Shown here one piece after another: positions 46,219 to 58,114 of a stretch of 64,000 bases of DNA. Both the position numbers and the translations under genes were made by a program. The stretch spans positions 1 through 64,000 of the forward strand of contig CACMEY010000005.1 in the NCBI GenBank assembly GCA_902612805.1. The letters run 5' to 3'. Under the pieces are notes generated by a model, which searched no databases, was not told where the DNA came from, and saw only the letters and a program-made list of their open reading frames with translations. How positions within the stretch are numbered: position 1 is the first letter of the stretch; every line of letters begins with the position of its first letter. Source of the stretch: an uncultured Alphaproteobacteria bacterium. GTDB taxonomy: Bacteria; Pseudomonadota; Alphaproteobacteria; HIMB59; GCA-002718135.

Positions 46219-46950
46219 ATGAAAATGTCTAAAACACGATTATTTGTCTCAAAAAAATTATCAGCAAATATTTTAATTTATATAAAAAATAAACAACATC
46301 ATTTTTTGAAAAATGTTCTTAGAATCAAAAAAGAGGATAATATAAATTTGTTTGATGGTTCTACAGGTGAATGGTTATCCAAAGTAATTTCAATAAACAG
46401 AGATAACATTGTTTTACAAATACAAAACAAATTGAAAGATATTCCTCAAGAAACTGATTTATGGTTAATTTTTGCTCCAATTAAATCTTATAGAATGAAT
46501 ATTACTATTCAAAAAGCTACTGAGCTTGGCACCTCAAGATTTATTCCGATTTTGACTGAATATACAAACCAATCAAAAATAAATTTTAAAAATTTTGAAT
46601 TGAATATGATTGAAGCGTCAGAACAATCTGAGAGATTGTCTATTCCGACTTTAGATAAAACAATTAAACTAGATGATTTAATTAATAATTTTCCATCCGA
46701 TAGAGGGTTAGTTTTTTGCGATGAAGGAAATGAAAATTTACCAACTATTTACAATGCATTAATCAATGAAACAGAAAAATATAAAAAATGGGCTGTCATT
46801 ATTGGACCTGAAGGTGGTTTTTCTGAAAAGGAACGAAAAAACATCTCTTCGTTATCTTCATGTATATCCGTCTCTTTGGGAAAAAGAATTCTACGATCAG
46901 ACACTGCAACTACAGCTGCAATTTTCTCTATTCAATCGGTTATTGAATAA
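46219..46950 (+). CDS. rsmE: 16S rRNA (uracil1498-N3)-methyltransferase
   Basis: A 243-aa SPOUT-class methyltransferase. The C-terminal knot contains IIGPEGGFSEKE and LGKRILRSDTATTAAI, both family hallmarks. An N-terminal PUA-like domain carries HHFLKNVLRIKKED. A second ATG two codons inside is also possible. It is divergent from ubiA with 35 bases between them, in which TATAAT (46191-46196) and a second TATAAT (46199-46204) offer possible -10 elements. Confidence 0.93.
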   Translation: MKMSKTRLFVSKKLSANILIYIKNKQHHFLKNVLRIKKEDNINLFDGSTGEWLSKVISINRDNIVLQIQNKLKDIPQETDLWLIFAPIKSYRMNITIQKATELGTSRFIPILTEYTNQSKINFKNFELNMIEASEQSERLSIPTLDKTIKLDDLINNFPSDRGLVFCDEGNENLPTIYNALINETEKYKKWAVIIGPEGGFSEKERKNISSLSSCISVSLGKRILRSDTATTAAIFSIQSVIE

Positions 46951-47048
46951 ATCATAATGAGCGACAACCTGTCCTAGAATATTGCTTCTAAATCACTGGT
47001 TAATTTACTGAATAATTTATTTATTAGTGTATACAATAATAAATTAAG
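46951..47048 (+). promoter_or_regulatory. Gap upstream of the cytochrome oxidase operon
   Basis: 98 bases between rsmE and coxB. A TACAAT at 47032-47037 could be a -10 but would give an almost leaderless coxB transcript, and no well-spaced -35 was found. No hairpin or riboswitch-like structure was seen. Confidence 0.3.
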
Positions 47049-49458
<2,410 letters not shown>

Positions 49459-49463
49459 TTTTA

Positions 49464-50384
49464 GTGGATGCTAAATCCTTAGAAGCTGGTTATAGCAATA
49501 ATTTTCTTTTAAGAAAATTTAAAGGTTATTACGAACTAATGAAACCAAGAGTTATGTCCTTGGTTATCTTTACAGCGTTTGTTGGAATGTTTTTGGCACC
49601 TGGACAGATAACATTTCTAAATAGTTTTCTTGTAATAGTTGCTATTGCATTAGGAGCGGGTTCTTCAGCAGCAATCAATATGTGGTTTGACGAAGACATT
49701 GATAAAACTATGGAAAGAACAAAACTAAGACCAATTCCACTTGGAATAGTTTCAAAAAATGAGGCACTGGTTGTAGGAATATTAACAGGTACTATTTCTT
49801 TAATTTTGATGCAATGGTTCTCAAATTCATTGGCAACAAGTTTACTTCTTTTTACAATTCTTTTTTATGTATTTATTTATACATTTTGGCTTAAACGAAC
49901 AACTTCACTAAACATAGTTATTGGAGGCGCAGCTGGAGCAATTCCTCCAATTATTGGATGGACTGCGGTTGTTCCAGAATTAAGTTTTTTACCAATTAGT
50001 TTATTTATAATTATATTTTTTTGGACCCCACCACATTTTTGGGCCTTATCAGTATATAGATATAATGATTATAAAAATGCGAACGTGCCTATGTTACCAA
50101 ATGTAAGTAGTATTGATGATACAAAAAAACAGATTGTTTATTATGCTGTAATATTAATTTTATCGAGTTATCTTCCATACTTAGATAGTAAAGTTGGAAT
50201 AATATACTTAACTATTGTTACTATATTAAATCTATTATTATTTAATAGTTCGCTAAAGTTAAAAAAATCTAAAGAAAAAAAATCAATACCAAATTCTGAA
50301 GGATTAAAATTTTTTGCCATTTCAATCCTTTACCTATTCAGTTTATTTTCAGCATTGTTGATTGATCATGTGGTATTAAGATGA
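49464..50384 (+). CDS. ctaB: Protoheme IX farnesyltransferase (haem O synthase)
   Basis: A 306-aa polytopic UbiA-superfamily enzyme that farnesylates haem B to haem O for the oxidase. The first Asp-rich motif is NMWFDEDIDKTMERTKLRP and the C-terminal one YRYNDYKNANVPMLP. The start is GTG. It is followed by an overlapping 35-aa ORF (ATGA). Confidence 0.94.
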   Translation: MDAKSLEAGYSNNFLLRKFKGYYELMKPRVMSLVIFTAFVGMFLAPGQITFLNSFLVIVAIALGAGSSAAINMWFDEDIDKTMERTKLRPIPLGIVSKNEALVVGILTGTISLILMQWFSNSLATSLLLFTILFYVFIYTFWLKRTTSLNIVIGGAAGAIPPIIGWTAVVPELSFLPISLFIIIFFWTPPHFWALSVYRYNDYKNANVPMLPNVSSIDDTKKQIVYYAVILILSSYLPYLDSKVGIIYLTIVTILNLLLFNSSLKLKKSKEKKSIPNSEGLKFFAISILYLFSLFSALLIDHVVLR

Positions 50385-50488
50385 AAAATAGAAGAAGAAA
50401 AAATATTATAACTCTAATTATTTTACTTTGTATAGTTGCATTTTTTTATCTATGGACTCTGTTTAAGGCTAATATTTTTGGAGTATAA
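50381..50488 (+). CDS. Small single-pass membrane protein between ctaB and ctaG
   Basis: A 35-aa ORF that uses an ATGA overlap with the ctaB stop and a TAATG overlap with the ctaG start, so no base in the interval is free. A basic N-terminus (KNRRRK) is followed by one hydrophobic helix of about 20 residues, then LFKANIFGV. Small membrane proteins of this type (CoxF-like or oxidase assembly peptides) occupy this position in other alphaproteobacteria. The sequence itself is too short for a firm family call, but the double overlap and topology make it a credible gene. Confidence 0.7.
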   Translation: MKNRRRKNIITLIILLCIVAFFYLWTLFKANIFGV

Positions 50489-51003
50489 TGACAAATACTA
50501 GAACAGCTTTAGGACTATCATTAATTGTTTTAACAATGATTACTTTAGTTGCGTTTTCGGTACCATTATATGACTTATTTTGTCGGGTTACTGGTTATGG
50601 CGGTAAGACAAGTACATCAGAGTTCCTTTCATCATCAATTTTAGAAAGAGATATTAATCTTAAATTTAATGCTGATGTTAATGATAGTATAAATTGGACT
50701 TTTACTGCTCCAGAAAATATTAAATTTAAAGTTGGTGAAAATAAACTTGTTAATTATAAAGCTACTAATCAATCTGACGTAGAAACAATCGGAACTGCGA
50801 CATTTAATGTTCTACCAGAAAAGGTTGGTCCATATTTTATTAAAACACAGTGCTTCTGTTTCGAAAAGCAGGCTTTGAAACCTGGAGAAACAGTTGAAAT
50901 GCCTGTTGTGTTTTATATAGACCCGTCAATTAACGAAGATCCAACAATGAAAGATGTTGAAGAGATAACGTTGTCATATACCTTTTTTAAATATATAGAA
51001 TAA
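50488..51003 (+). CDS. ctaG: Cytochrome c oxidase copper chaperone (Cox11/CtaG)
   Basis: A 171-aa protein with one N-terminal membrane anchor and a periplasmic Ig-like domain that inserts copper into the CuB site. The copper motif is CFCF in IKTQCFCFEKQAL; YDLFCRVTGYGG after the anchor is also a family hallmark. It overlaps the 35-aa gene and precedes coxC by three bases. Confidence 0.95.
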   Translation: MTNTRTALGLSLIVLTMITLVAFSVPLYDLFCRVTGYGGKTSTSEFLSSSILERDINLKFNADVNDSINWTFTAPENIKFKVGENKLVNYKATNQSDVETIGTATFNVLPEKVGPYFIKTQCFCFEKQALKPGETVEMPVVFYIDPSINEDPTMKDVEEITLSYTFFKYIE

Positions 51004-51006
51004 TCA

Positions 51007-51852
51007 ATGGCTAATAAATCAACAACAGGGCAGAAACATCCATATCACTTAGTTGATCCAAGCCCACTTCCATTTTTATCATCAATCGCTGGTCTTGCAA
51101 TGGCTGCTGGTCTTGTATTTTATATGCATTATGGAACTTCTTGGCTTCTCATTCTAGGTACTATTGGTTTACTAACTATTATGTTTCTATGGTGGAGAGA
51201 CGTAATCAAAGAGTCAACTTTTCAAAAGGTTCACACACCTGTTGTAGAACTTGGATTAAGATATGGAATGGCGCTTTTTATTGCTTCAGAAGTTATGTTC
51301 TTTGTTGCTTTTTTCTGGGCTTTTTTTGATGCAAGCTTAACACCTAAATTACCTATAGAAGAATTTTCAGAAACTTTTGATAGTAATGGTGCAGTTGGAA
51401 TTTGGCCACCAGAAGGTATTAAAACCTTTGATCCACTTGATGTTCCTTTTTTAAATACATTAATATTATTAATGTCAGGTACTACATGTACATGGGCTCA
51501 CCATGCTGTTAGAGAAGGACATAGAGATCAAGCCATTCAGGCATTATGGTGCACTGTTGGTCTTGGAATTTTCTTCTCATTTATGCAGGGTGTAGAATAT
51601 TATGAGGCAGCTCATCATTATTTTAGTTTTACTGATGGAATATATCCATCAGTATTTTATATGGCTACTGGTTTTCATGGATTTCATGTAATGGTTGGAA
51701 CAGCATTCTTAGCTGTTTGTTTGTATCGTGTTTACAAAAATCATTTTACCCCAGATAGACATTTTGGTTTAGAAGCAGCAGCATGGTACTGGCACTTTGT
51801 TGACGTAGTTTGGCTGTTCTTGTTTGTCTGCGTTTATGTTTGGGGTGCATAA
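51007..51852 (+). CDS. coxC: Cytochrome c oxidase subunit III
   Basis: A 281-aa polytopic subunit of the aa3 oxidase. The N-terminus HPYHLVDPSPLPF and the helices with SEVMFFVAFFWAFFDASL and GFHGFHVMVGT are characteristic, as is WYWHFVDVVWLFLF at the end. It stabilises subunit I and lipid binding. SURF1 follows directly. Confidence 0.96.
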   Translation: MANKSTTGQKHPYHLVDPSPLPFLSSIAGLAMAAGLVFYMHYGTSWLLILGTIGLLTIMFLWWRDVIKESTFQKVHTPVVELGLRYGMALFIASEVMFFVAFFWAFFDASLTPKLPIEEFSETFDSNGAVGIWPPEGIKTFDPLDVPFLNTLILLMSGTTCTWAHHAVREGHRDQAIQALWCTVGLGIFFSFMQGVEYYEAAHHYFSFTDGIYPSVFYMATGFHGFHVMVGTAFLAVCLYRVYKNHFTPDRHFGLEAAAWYWHFVDVVWLFLFVCVYVWGA

Positions 51853-52542
51853 ATTAAAAGCTTTCCAATAAAATTTATTTTATTTAGTTTATTTTGTATT
51901 GCGCTGACAATATTTTTGGGAATTTGGCAATTGCAAAGACTGGAATGGAAAGAAAAAATTATAGCCGAATTTAATGAACTAAAGGATCAAAAACCACTGT
52001 CACTTTCAATGGGAAAAATGAAGTATCCAAACATTGATGAGTTTACTAAAGTTATCACTTTAGGAACTGTTGACAGAAGTAAAAAAATTTTTTTCCCGGC
52101 TAAAACATTGAATGGGATTTCTGGTGTTAGAATAGCCAGTTTATTGTCAGATAATCATGGTAATAATTATTTAATTGATGAAGGTTGGTTTGAGCAAAGT
52201 AGATATGATTATTTTAAAGACAATAATGAAATAATAAATGCTGAAATTCTAGGATACATCCGATATCCAACTCAAAAAAAGATTTTTACTCCCGAGAATT
52301 CTATCTCTTCAAATGAATGGTATTATTATGATTTGGAGCAAATTCAAACTTTCTTAAATGTTAAGATCAATCAGAAATTTTTTATTAAAAATATGAGCAA
52401 TTATGGAGAGAATTTCTTAATACCATCATCTCAAAAACATAATTTTTCAAATAATCATTTGCAGTATGCAATTACATGGTTTTTAATGAGTTTTTCTTTT
52501 TTGATTATTTTTATAATTTATTTATTTAGGAAGAAAAAATGA
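51853..52542 (+). CDS. SURF1 family cytochrome oxidase assembly protein, likely non-ATG start
   Basis: A SURF1-type protein that helps haem A insertion or oxidase assembly in the inner membrane. The family needs a membrane helix before the GxWQLQRLxWK motif. No in-frame ATG, GTG or CTG that retains the full helix exists: TTG at 51916 lies within the helix. The frame is open back to the coxC stop, and an ATT at 51853, immediately after that stop, gives a 229-aa protein with the full helix (KFILFSLFCIALTIF). I therefore place the start there tentatively; CTG at 51904 or other rare codons are possible. The second membrane helix lies near the C-terminus (YAITWFLMSFSFLIIF). It overlaps the peptidase gene by four bases. 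Confidence 0.7.
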   Translation: MKSFPIKFILFSLFCIALTIFLGIWQLQRLEWKEKIIAEFNELKDQKPLSLSMGKMKYPNIDEFTKVITLGTVDRSKKIFFPAKTLNGISGVRIASLLSDNHGNNYLIDEGWFEQSRYDYFKDNNEIINAEILGYIRYPTQKKIFTPENSISSNEWYYYDLEQIQTFLNVKINQKFFIKNMSNYGENFLIPSSQKHNFSNNHLQYAITWFLMSFSFLIIFIIYLFRKKK

Positions 52543-54017
52543 AAACATATTTAAAACTTAAAAAGATCTTTAATGAAGCTTCATTGACATCAGATATTGC
52601 AGGTATTTTACACTGGGATATGGCAACAATGATGCCAAGCAGTTCAAGAGATCAAAGATCAGATCAATTAGCCTATTTATCCAAACTTAGTCATAGTAAA
52701 ATTTCATCTTCTGAAGTTGGTGATTTAATTGAAGACTCAAAGAATCTTAATCTAAATAACAGTGATCAGAAAAACTTAAATGAAATGGATAGAGAATATA
52801 AATTAGCTTCTGCTATTCCAACGGAGCTTGTAGAAAAAATTTCAAAATCTTCAGCTAAATGTGAAGGTGTTTGGCAAGATGCAAGGGAAAAGTCAGATTT
52901 TAATTTAGTAAAAAAAGATTTAGAAGAACTTATAAATTTAACAAAAGAAGAAGCAAATATTTTAGGGGAAACTTTTAAAGTTTCTCCTTATGAAGCACTA
53001 ATAAATAAATTTGAACCTTCTTCAGAAGAAAATAAAATATCTGAAGTATTTGATGATTTACAAAAATTTCTCACACCACTTATTGATAAAATTATTGATA
53101 AGCAAAAAAAAGAAGAAACATTTCAATTTGAAACAAGTATTGATGAAGAAATGCAGAAAAATATTTCTGAATATATAATGAAACAAATAGGTTTTGATTT
53201 TACAAGAGGAAGACTTGATAAAAGCGTTCACCCTTTTTGTGGAGGATCTACAAATGATGTTAGAATTACAACAAGATATAATAATGAAAATCCATTTTCA
53301 TCTTTAGATGGTGTTATGCATGAAACTGGACATGCATTATATGAGCTAAACCTACCAAAAGATTGGATACATCAGCCAGCAGGCAAATCTAGAGGGATGG
53401 CCATGCATGAAAGTCAATCACTATTAATTGAAATGCAAATCACTAGATCTTTAGCTTTTAAAAAATTTTTATCTAATACTTTAAATAAAAAATTTAATAT
53501 TAAAGATAAAGCTACAAACCCAGACAATCTTTACAAATTAGGTACTCGAGTAAATAAATCTTTTATAAGAGTTGAGTCGGATGAAGTAACCTATCCCTTG
53601 CATATTATCTTAAGATTTAATTTAGAAAGAAAAATTTTTAACAATGAAATAAATATTGCAGAAATTCCAGATGCTTGGAATGATGAATTTAATAGATTAT
53701 TTAATTTATCAATAAATAAAGATACTGATGGATGTTTACAAGATATTCATTGGTTTGCTGGATTATTTGGATACTTTCCAACATATTCATTAGGAGCACT
53801 CACTGCAGCTCAATTTGCGTCTCAATTGAGAACTGATCAAAAGGAATTAGATAATGAAATAGAAAATGGTGAATTTTCAAATTTAGTAAATTGGCTTAAA
53901 AAAAATATCCATGAAAAAGCTAGTTTTTTTTCAACTAATGAGGTTTTAGAACAGGTTACAAAGTCGCCTTTAAATGCTAAATATTTCAAAGAATATATTA
54001 CTAATCGCTATCTTTAA
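52539..54017 (+). CDS. M32 family carboxypeptidase (thermostable carboxypeptidase 1 type)
   Basis: A 492-aa zinc carboxypeptidase. The HExxH motif HETGH is at 261-265, and the third zinc ligand Glu lies in MAMHESQSLLIE about 30 residues later. DWIHQPAG and the C-terminal GxFGYFPTYSLG are family blocks. It removes C-terminal residues from peptides in the cytoplasm. It overlaps surf1 at its start and thrC at its stop (TAATG). Confidence 0.92.
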   Translation: MKTYLKLKKIFNEASLTSDIAGILHWDMATMMPSSSRDQRSDQLAYLSKLSHSKISSSEVGDLIEDSKNLNLNNSDQKNLNEMDREYKLASAIPTELVEKISKSSAKCEGVWQDAREKSDFNLVKKDLEELINLTKEEANILGETFKVSPYEALINKFEPSSEENKISEVFDDLQKFLTPLIDKIIDKQKKEETFQFETSIDEEMQKNISEYIMKQIGFDFTRGRLDKSVHPFCGGSTNDVRITTRYNNENPFSSLDGVMHETGHALYELNLPKDWIHQPAGKSRGMAMHESQSLLIEMQITRSLAFKKFLSNTLNKKFNIKDKATNPDNLYKLGTRVNKSFIRVESDEVTYPLHIILRFNLERKIFNNEINIAEIPDAWNDEFNRLFNLSINKDTDGCLQDIHWFAGLFGYFPTYSLGALTAAQFASQLRTDQKELDNEIENGEFSNLVNWLKKNIHEKASFFSTNEVLEQVTKSPLNAKYFKEYITNRYL

Positions 54018-55393
54018 TGAAATATTTAAGTACAAGAGATGATTCTCTAAGCAGATCATTTAACGATATTCTTTATCAAGGATTATCGAGAGATGGCGGT
54101 CTCTATTTACCTCAAAACTGGCCCAAAATAGACTTACTAAGTTTAAAAAATAAATCATACGAAGAAGTGGCATGTGAAATTATTTTTCCTTATGTAAATG
54201 AAAATATAGAAAAATTAGATTTACAAAAAATTTTAAATGAAACCTATTCAAATTTTAATCATGAAAAAATAGCTCCATTAGTAGAATTAGAAAATAATAA
54301 ATTTTTATTAGAATTAATTTATGGGCCTACTTATGCTTTTAAAGATTATGCTTTACAATTTCTTGGTAACCTATTTTCTACAAGTTTAAAGATGTCTCCA
54401 AAAAAAATTACTGTTTTAGGCGCAACTTCTGGTGATACTGGGTCAGCTGCAATTCATTCTTTCAAATCAAAAAAAGATATAAATGTATTTATTCTACATC
54501 CTCATAATAAAGTATCACTTATTCAACAAAAACAAATGACTACAGTAATTGATAAGAATATTTTTAATATTGCTGTAGATGGTAATTTTGATGATTGTCA
54601 AAAAATTGTCAAAGAACTATTTGTAGATGATGAAATACAAGAGTCTACTTCTTTAACTGCAGTAAACTCTATAAACTGGGCACGATTAATTGCCCAAGTA
54701 GTTTATTATTTTTGGTCTTATTTACAAACTGATAAGCATCAAATAAATTTTATTGTTCCTTCGGGAAATTTTGGTAATATCTTTTCTGCCTTTGTTGCTA
54801 AACAAATGGGATTACCTATTGGTCATTTACATATTGCAACTAATTCTAATGATATATTGAAGTCCATAGTAGACACTGGAGAAATGAAAAAAAAATCTGT
54901 TTCTCAAACTTATAGCCCTAGTATGGATATACAAGTTTCAAGTAATTTTGAGAGACAAATTTTTGAAAGCCTAAATAGAGATAGCAAAAGAGTAAATGAA
55001 GTATTTGAAAGCTTTTCATCAAAAGGTTTTTATCAATTTGATGACTCTGTTTTAGCTAAGTTTCAGCAAATATATAAGGCTTCCTCAATTGATGATAGCC
55101 AGACTCTGGAAACAATTAAATTTGTATATGAAAAATATAATTATATTGCTGATCCACATACTGCAACAGGACTAAAAGTATTATTAGATAAAAAAGATAA
55201 TGAGGCATGGGTATCTTTGGTTTGTGCACATCCTGCAAAATTTGACAAAGCTGTGAATAAAGCAATCAATAAAGAAATTGATATACCAAAAGAATTGAGC
55301 AATCTCTTTGATAAAGAGGAAAAGATGACTATATTACCAAATACTACTATGGATGTAAAAAACTTCATCTTGGAAAAAATAAGCAATGCATAA
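54017..55393 (+). CDS. thrC: Threonine synthase
   Basis: A 458-aa PLP enzyme converting O-phosphohomoserine to threonine. The PLP lysine is in AFKDYALQF near residue 113; GATSGDTGSAAIHSF and VPSGNFGNIFSA bind cofactor and phosphate. The N-terminus KYLSTRDDSLSRSF is characteristic. Its order before an M16 peptidase is common in alphaproteobacteria. It overlaps the next gene by eight bases. Confidence 0.95.
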   Translation: MKYLSTRDDSLSRSFNDILYQGLSRDGGLYLPQNWPKIDLLSLKNKSYEEVACEIIFPYVNENIEKLDLQKILNETYSNFNHEKIAPLVELENNKFLLELIYGPTYAFKDYALQFLGNLFSTSLKMSPKKITVLGATSGDTGSAAIHSFKSKKDINVFILHPHNKVSLIQQKQMTTVIDKNIFNIAVDGNFDDCQKIVKELFVDDEIQESTSLTAVNSINWARLIAQVVYYFWSYLQTDKHQINFIVPSGNFGNIFSAFVAKQMGLPIGHLHIATNSNDILKSIVDTGEMKKKSVSQTYSPSMDIQVSSNFERQIFESLNRDSKRVNEVFESFSSKGFYQFDDSVLAKFQQIYKASSIDDSQTLETIKFVYEKYNYIADPHTATGLKVLLDKKDNEAWVSLVCAHPAKFDKAVNKAINKEIDIPKELSNLFDKEEKMTILPNTTMDVKNFILEKISNA

Positions 55394-56639
55394 AATTACA
55401 ACACTAGAAAACGGATTAAGAATAGTAACTCAAAATATGCCAGGGTTGGAAACAGTATCAATGGGTATATGGAATTTTGTTGGTGGTAGAGATGAAACAA
55501 AAGATATCAATGGTGTTGCTCACCTTTTAGAGCATATGGCTTTTAAGGGCACATCAACTAAAAATGCTCTTCAAATTGCCGAAACAATTGAAAATGTTGG
55601 CGGAGATATAAATGCCTATACTTCAAAGGAAATAACAGCTTATTATGTAAAACTCTTAGCTGATGATCTACATTATGGAATAGATATTCTGACAGATATT
55701 TTGCAAAATTCTACATTTGCTGAAGATGAACTTAATAGAGAAAGAGGAGTCATAATTCAAGAAATTGGCATGTACCTTGATACACCTGATGATATGATTT
55801 TTGATTATTGGCAAGAAAAAGCATACCCGGACCAGCCAATGGGACGTTCCATATTGGGTAAAACTGATATTATTAAAAATATTTCAAGAGACGAAGTTAA
55901 AGACTTTATGATGAATCATTATAATCCAAAAAAAATGATTATAAGTGCAGCTGGAAAAATTGACCATGATCAATTTGTAGAATCAATTAAAAAATCATGC
56001 ACTAACCTACCAACTGGATTATCTACTGAAAGACAAAAAGCTGATTACAAATCTGGAGAATACAGAGAAGATAAAAAATTAGAACAGATTCACTTACTAC
56101 TTGGTTTTGAAGGTATAGATTATCACCATGATGATTACTATTCTTTATTGGTTTATTCTTCTTTATTAGGTGGAGGTATGTCATCAAGATTGTTTCAAGA
56201 GATAAGAGAGAAACGTGGTCTTGTATATGGAATTTCCTCTTTTAGTTCATCTTATACTGACACAGGTGTTTTTGGTATTTATTGTGGAACAGGTGAAAAT
56301 CAAATCCAAGAGCTAATACCTGTTTTGTGTGATCAATTAAATGAAAGTCCTAATTCAATTACAGAAAAAGAAATAAATAGAGGTAAAGCTCAATTGAAAG
56401 CAAGCTTAATGATGGGGAGAGAAAGTGCATTTAGAAGATGTGAGAGTGCTGCTAGACAACTTCTTGTCTTTAATAGAATAATTGACCCTGCTGAAACTAT
56501 TAAAAATATAGATAAGGTTTCTAAAGAGACAGTTCAAAAGATTGCTAATGAAATTGTAAAAGGGCCAATAACTATATCAAGTATCGGACCGTTATCTAAA
56601 CTTGAAAAGATTGATAAAATACAAAATCGTATTAACTAA
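55386..56639 (+). CDS. M16 family zinc peptidase (mitochondrial processing peptidase-like)
   Basis: A 417-aa protein. The inverted zinc motif HLLEH is at 46-50, with the further Glu in ERGVIIQEIGMY near 126. GGGMSSRLFQEIREKRGLVY is the conserved substrate-contact segment. It is the alphaproteobacterial homolog of the MPP beta subunit and may cleave peptides or exported protein fragments. No signal peptide is visible. Confidence 0.92.
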   Translation: MHKITTLENGLRIVTQNMPGLETVSMGIWNFVGGRDETKDINGVAHLLEHMAFKGTSTKNALQIAETIENVGGDINAYTSKEITAYYVKLLADDLHYGIDILTDILQNSTFAEDELNRERGVIIQEIGMYLDTPDDMIFDYWQEKAYPDQPMGRSILGKTDIIKNISRDEVKDFMMNHYNPKKMIISAAGKIDHDQFVESIKKSCTNLPTGLSTERQKADYKSGEYREDKKLEQIHLLLGFEGIDYHHDDYYSLLVYSSLLGGGMSSRLFQEIREKRGLVYGISSFSSSYTDTGVFGIYCGTGENQIQELIPVLCDQLNESPNSITEKEINRGKAQLKASLMMGRESAFRRCESAARQLLVFNRIIDPAETIKNIDKVSKETVQKIANEIVKGPITISSIGPLSKLEKIDKIQNRIN

Positions 56640-56661
56640 ACTTTTCAAAAATTTTAAAACA

Positions 56662-56868
56662 TTATTTTATTTTTATATCTTCTTTAATTGAATGATTAAG
56701 TTCTCCATCTTCAGATGATAAATTCATAGACACTTTTATGGATTCACCTGTTTTGATACTTCCTTCGGAAAATTTTTTTCGTATGTAATTTTCTATTTCA
56801 CGTTGAGAGCTAATACCAACCTGTTTAAGAAATTTTCTAATTTCTAGATTTAAATTATCTTCATCCAT
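56662..56868 (-). CDS. DUF6494 family small protein
   Basis: A 68-aa protein starting MDEDNLNLEIRKFLKQVGISSQREIE, which matches the start of the DUF6494 family of alphaproteobacteria. Its function is unknown. It is encoded between the M16 peptidase and ogt on the opposite strand, with about 50 bases to the divergent ogt start. Its N-terminus looks like a short helical domain and the C-terminal half like two or three strands. No membrane segment is present. Confidence 0.75.
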   Translation of the reverse strand: MDEDNLNLEIRKFLKQVGISSQREIENYIRKKFSEGSIKTGESIKVSMNLSSEDGELNHSIKEDIKIK

Positions 56869-56921
56869 GATTTACTATAAATTATTTTGATAGATTCATT
56901 CAATAATGTTATTAATTTTAT

Positions 56922-57362
56922 ATGGAAACTGCTTCTTTTAAAACTAAACTCGGTTGGATTACGGTAAAAAAAAAGAGTGGCAGCGTCTTTTCACTGAGTT
57001 TTGGAAAAACAAATAAAAAAATTGATTTAATTAATATTAAGAATCAGATTAATTTATATGCTTCTGGAAAACTTAAAAATTTTAAGATTAACTATTCTTT
57101 TGAAGGTTCCCCTTTGCAAAAAAAAATTTGGAAAGAATTATGTAAAATTCAATATGGTAAAGTTTCAACATATGGAGAAATAGCAAAAAAAGTTGGTACT
57201 TCTCCAAGATATGTAGGTAATGTTTGTGGACAAAATAAACTTTTGCTTATTATTCCCTGTCACCGCATAATTCGTAGCGATGGTAAACTTGGAGGATTTT
57301 CTGGAAGAGGGGGGATCAAGTTAAAAAAAAGATTACTCAACATAGAACAAAGTGTCTCATAA
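56922..57362 (+). CDS. ogt: Methylated-DNA--protein-cysteine methyltransferase
   Basis: A 146-aa suicide repair protein removing alkyl groups from O6-guanine. The active-site motif PCHR carries Cys113; VSTYGEIAKKVGTSPRYVG is the DNA-binding helix region and GGFSGRGGIKLKKRLL the C-terminal block. There is no Ada regulatory domain. It ends 11 bases into the next gene. Confidence 0.92.
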   Translation: METASFKTKLGWITVKKKSGSVFSLSFGKTNKKIDLINIKNQINLYASGKLKNFKINYSFEGSPLQKKIWKELCKIQYGKVSTYGEIAKKVGTSPRYVGNVCGQNKLLLIIPCHRIIRSDGKLGGFSGRGGIKLKKRLLNIEQSVS

Positions 57363-58080
57363 AATAATTATTCTTCAACATACGCCCTTAGTAACACCTG
57401 GATACTTTACAAAGTTAATGAATGAAGACTTAGTTAAAACAACTATTATTCGATTGGATAAAGGAGAAAAGATTCCTGTTAATCTTGATATATATGATGG
57501 AATGATCTGTTTAGGTGGACCAATGGATACTTGGATGGAAGAACAATATCCATGGATGATTGATGAAAAAAATAAGATAAAGGAATTTGTTCTAAACAAC
57601 CAAAAACCATATCTCGGAATCTGTTTAGGTTGTCAATTTTTAGGAGAAATTCTTGGCGGTAAAGTAATTAAATCTAATCCTCCAGAAATCGGGGTTCTAA
57701 ATATTAATATTTTAGATAATAAAAAAAAGGATCAACTTTTTCAAAATTTTGATAATCAGATTAAAGCATTACAATGGCATAGTTACGAGGTAAGTGAACT
57801 AAATAATTCTAATGTTACAATTTTAGGTTCATCAGATATTACAAAATTTCAAATTTTTAAGTATAAAAACCATGCTTATGGCATCCAATTTCATATGGAA
57901 GTAGATGAAAACACAATCATTAAATGGTCTAAAGTTCCTGAATTAAAAAATGCTTTAGAAAAATATTTAGGCAAAAACTCCATTGATAAACTGGATAAAT
58001 TGCTTAGAAATAATATTCAAGAAATGAACTTTAATACTAAAAAATTATACGAAAATTTTAAAAATTTAATGACTACCTAA
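57352..58080 (+). CDS. Class I glutamine amidotransferase domain protein (GMP synthase-like)
   Basis: A 242-aa stand-alone amidotransferase. The nucleophile Cys91 lies in GICLGCQFLGEILGG, and QWHSYEV and GIQFHMEV supply the rest of the triad region. Only the amidotransferase domain is present, not the ATP pyrophosphatase of GuaA. The start is a GTG at 57352 that overlaps ogt. Its substrate is unknown. Confidence 0.85.
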   Translation: MSHKIIILQHTPLVTPGYFTKLMNEDLVKTTIIRLDKGEKIPVNLDIYDGMICLGGPMDTWMEEQYPWMIDEKNKIKEFVLNNQKPYLGICLGCQFLGEILGGKVIKSNPPEIGVLNINILDNKKKDQLFQNFDNQIKALQWHSYEVSELNNSNVTILGSSDITKFQIFKYKNHAYGIQFHMEVDENTIIKWSKVPELKNALEKYLGKNSIDKLDKLLRNNIQEMNFNTKKLYENFKNLMTT

Positions 58081-58114
58081 CTGTTTCGTGTTTAAATAAT
58101 TATGGAGATTTAAT

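Noticed and set aside
57352-58080. GMP synthase (GuaA)
   Set aside because: Only the amidotransferase domain is present; the ATP pyrophosphatase and dimerisation domains are missing.
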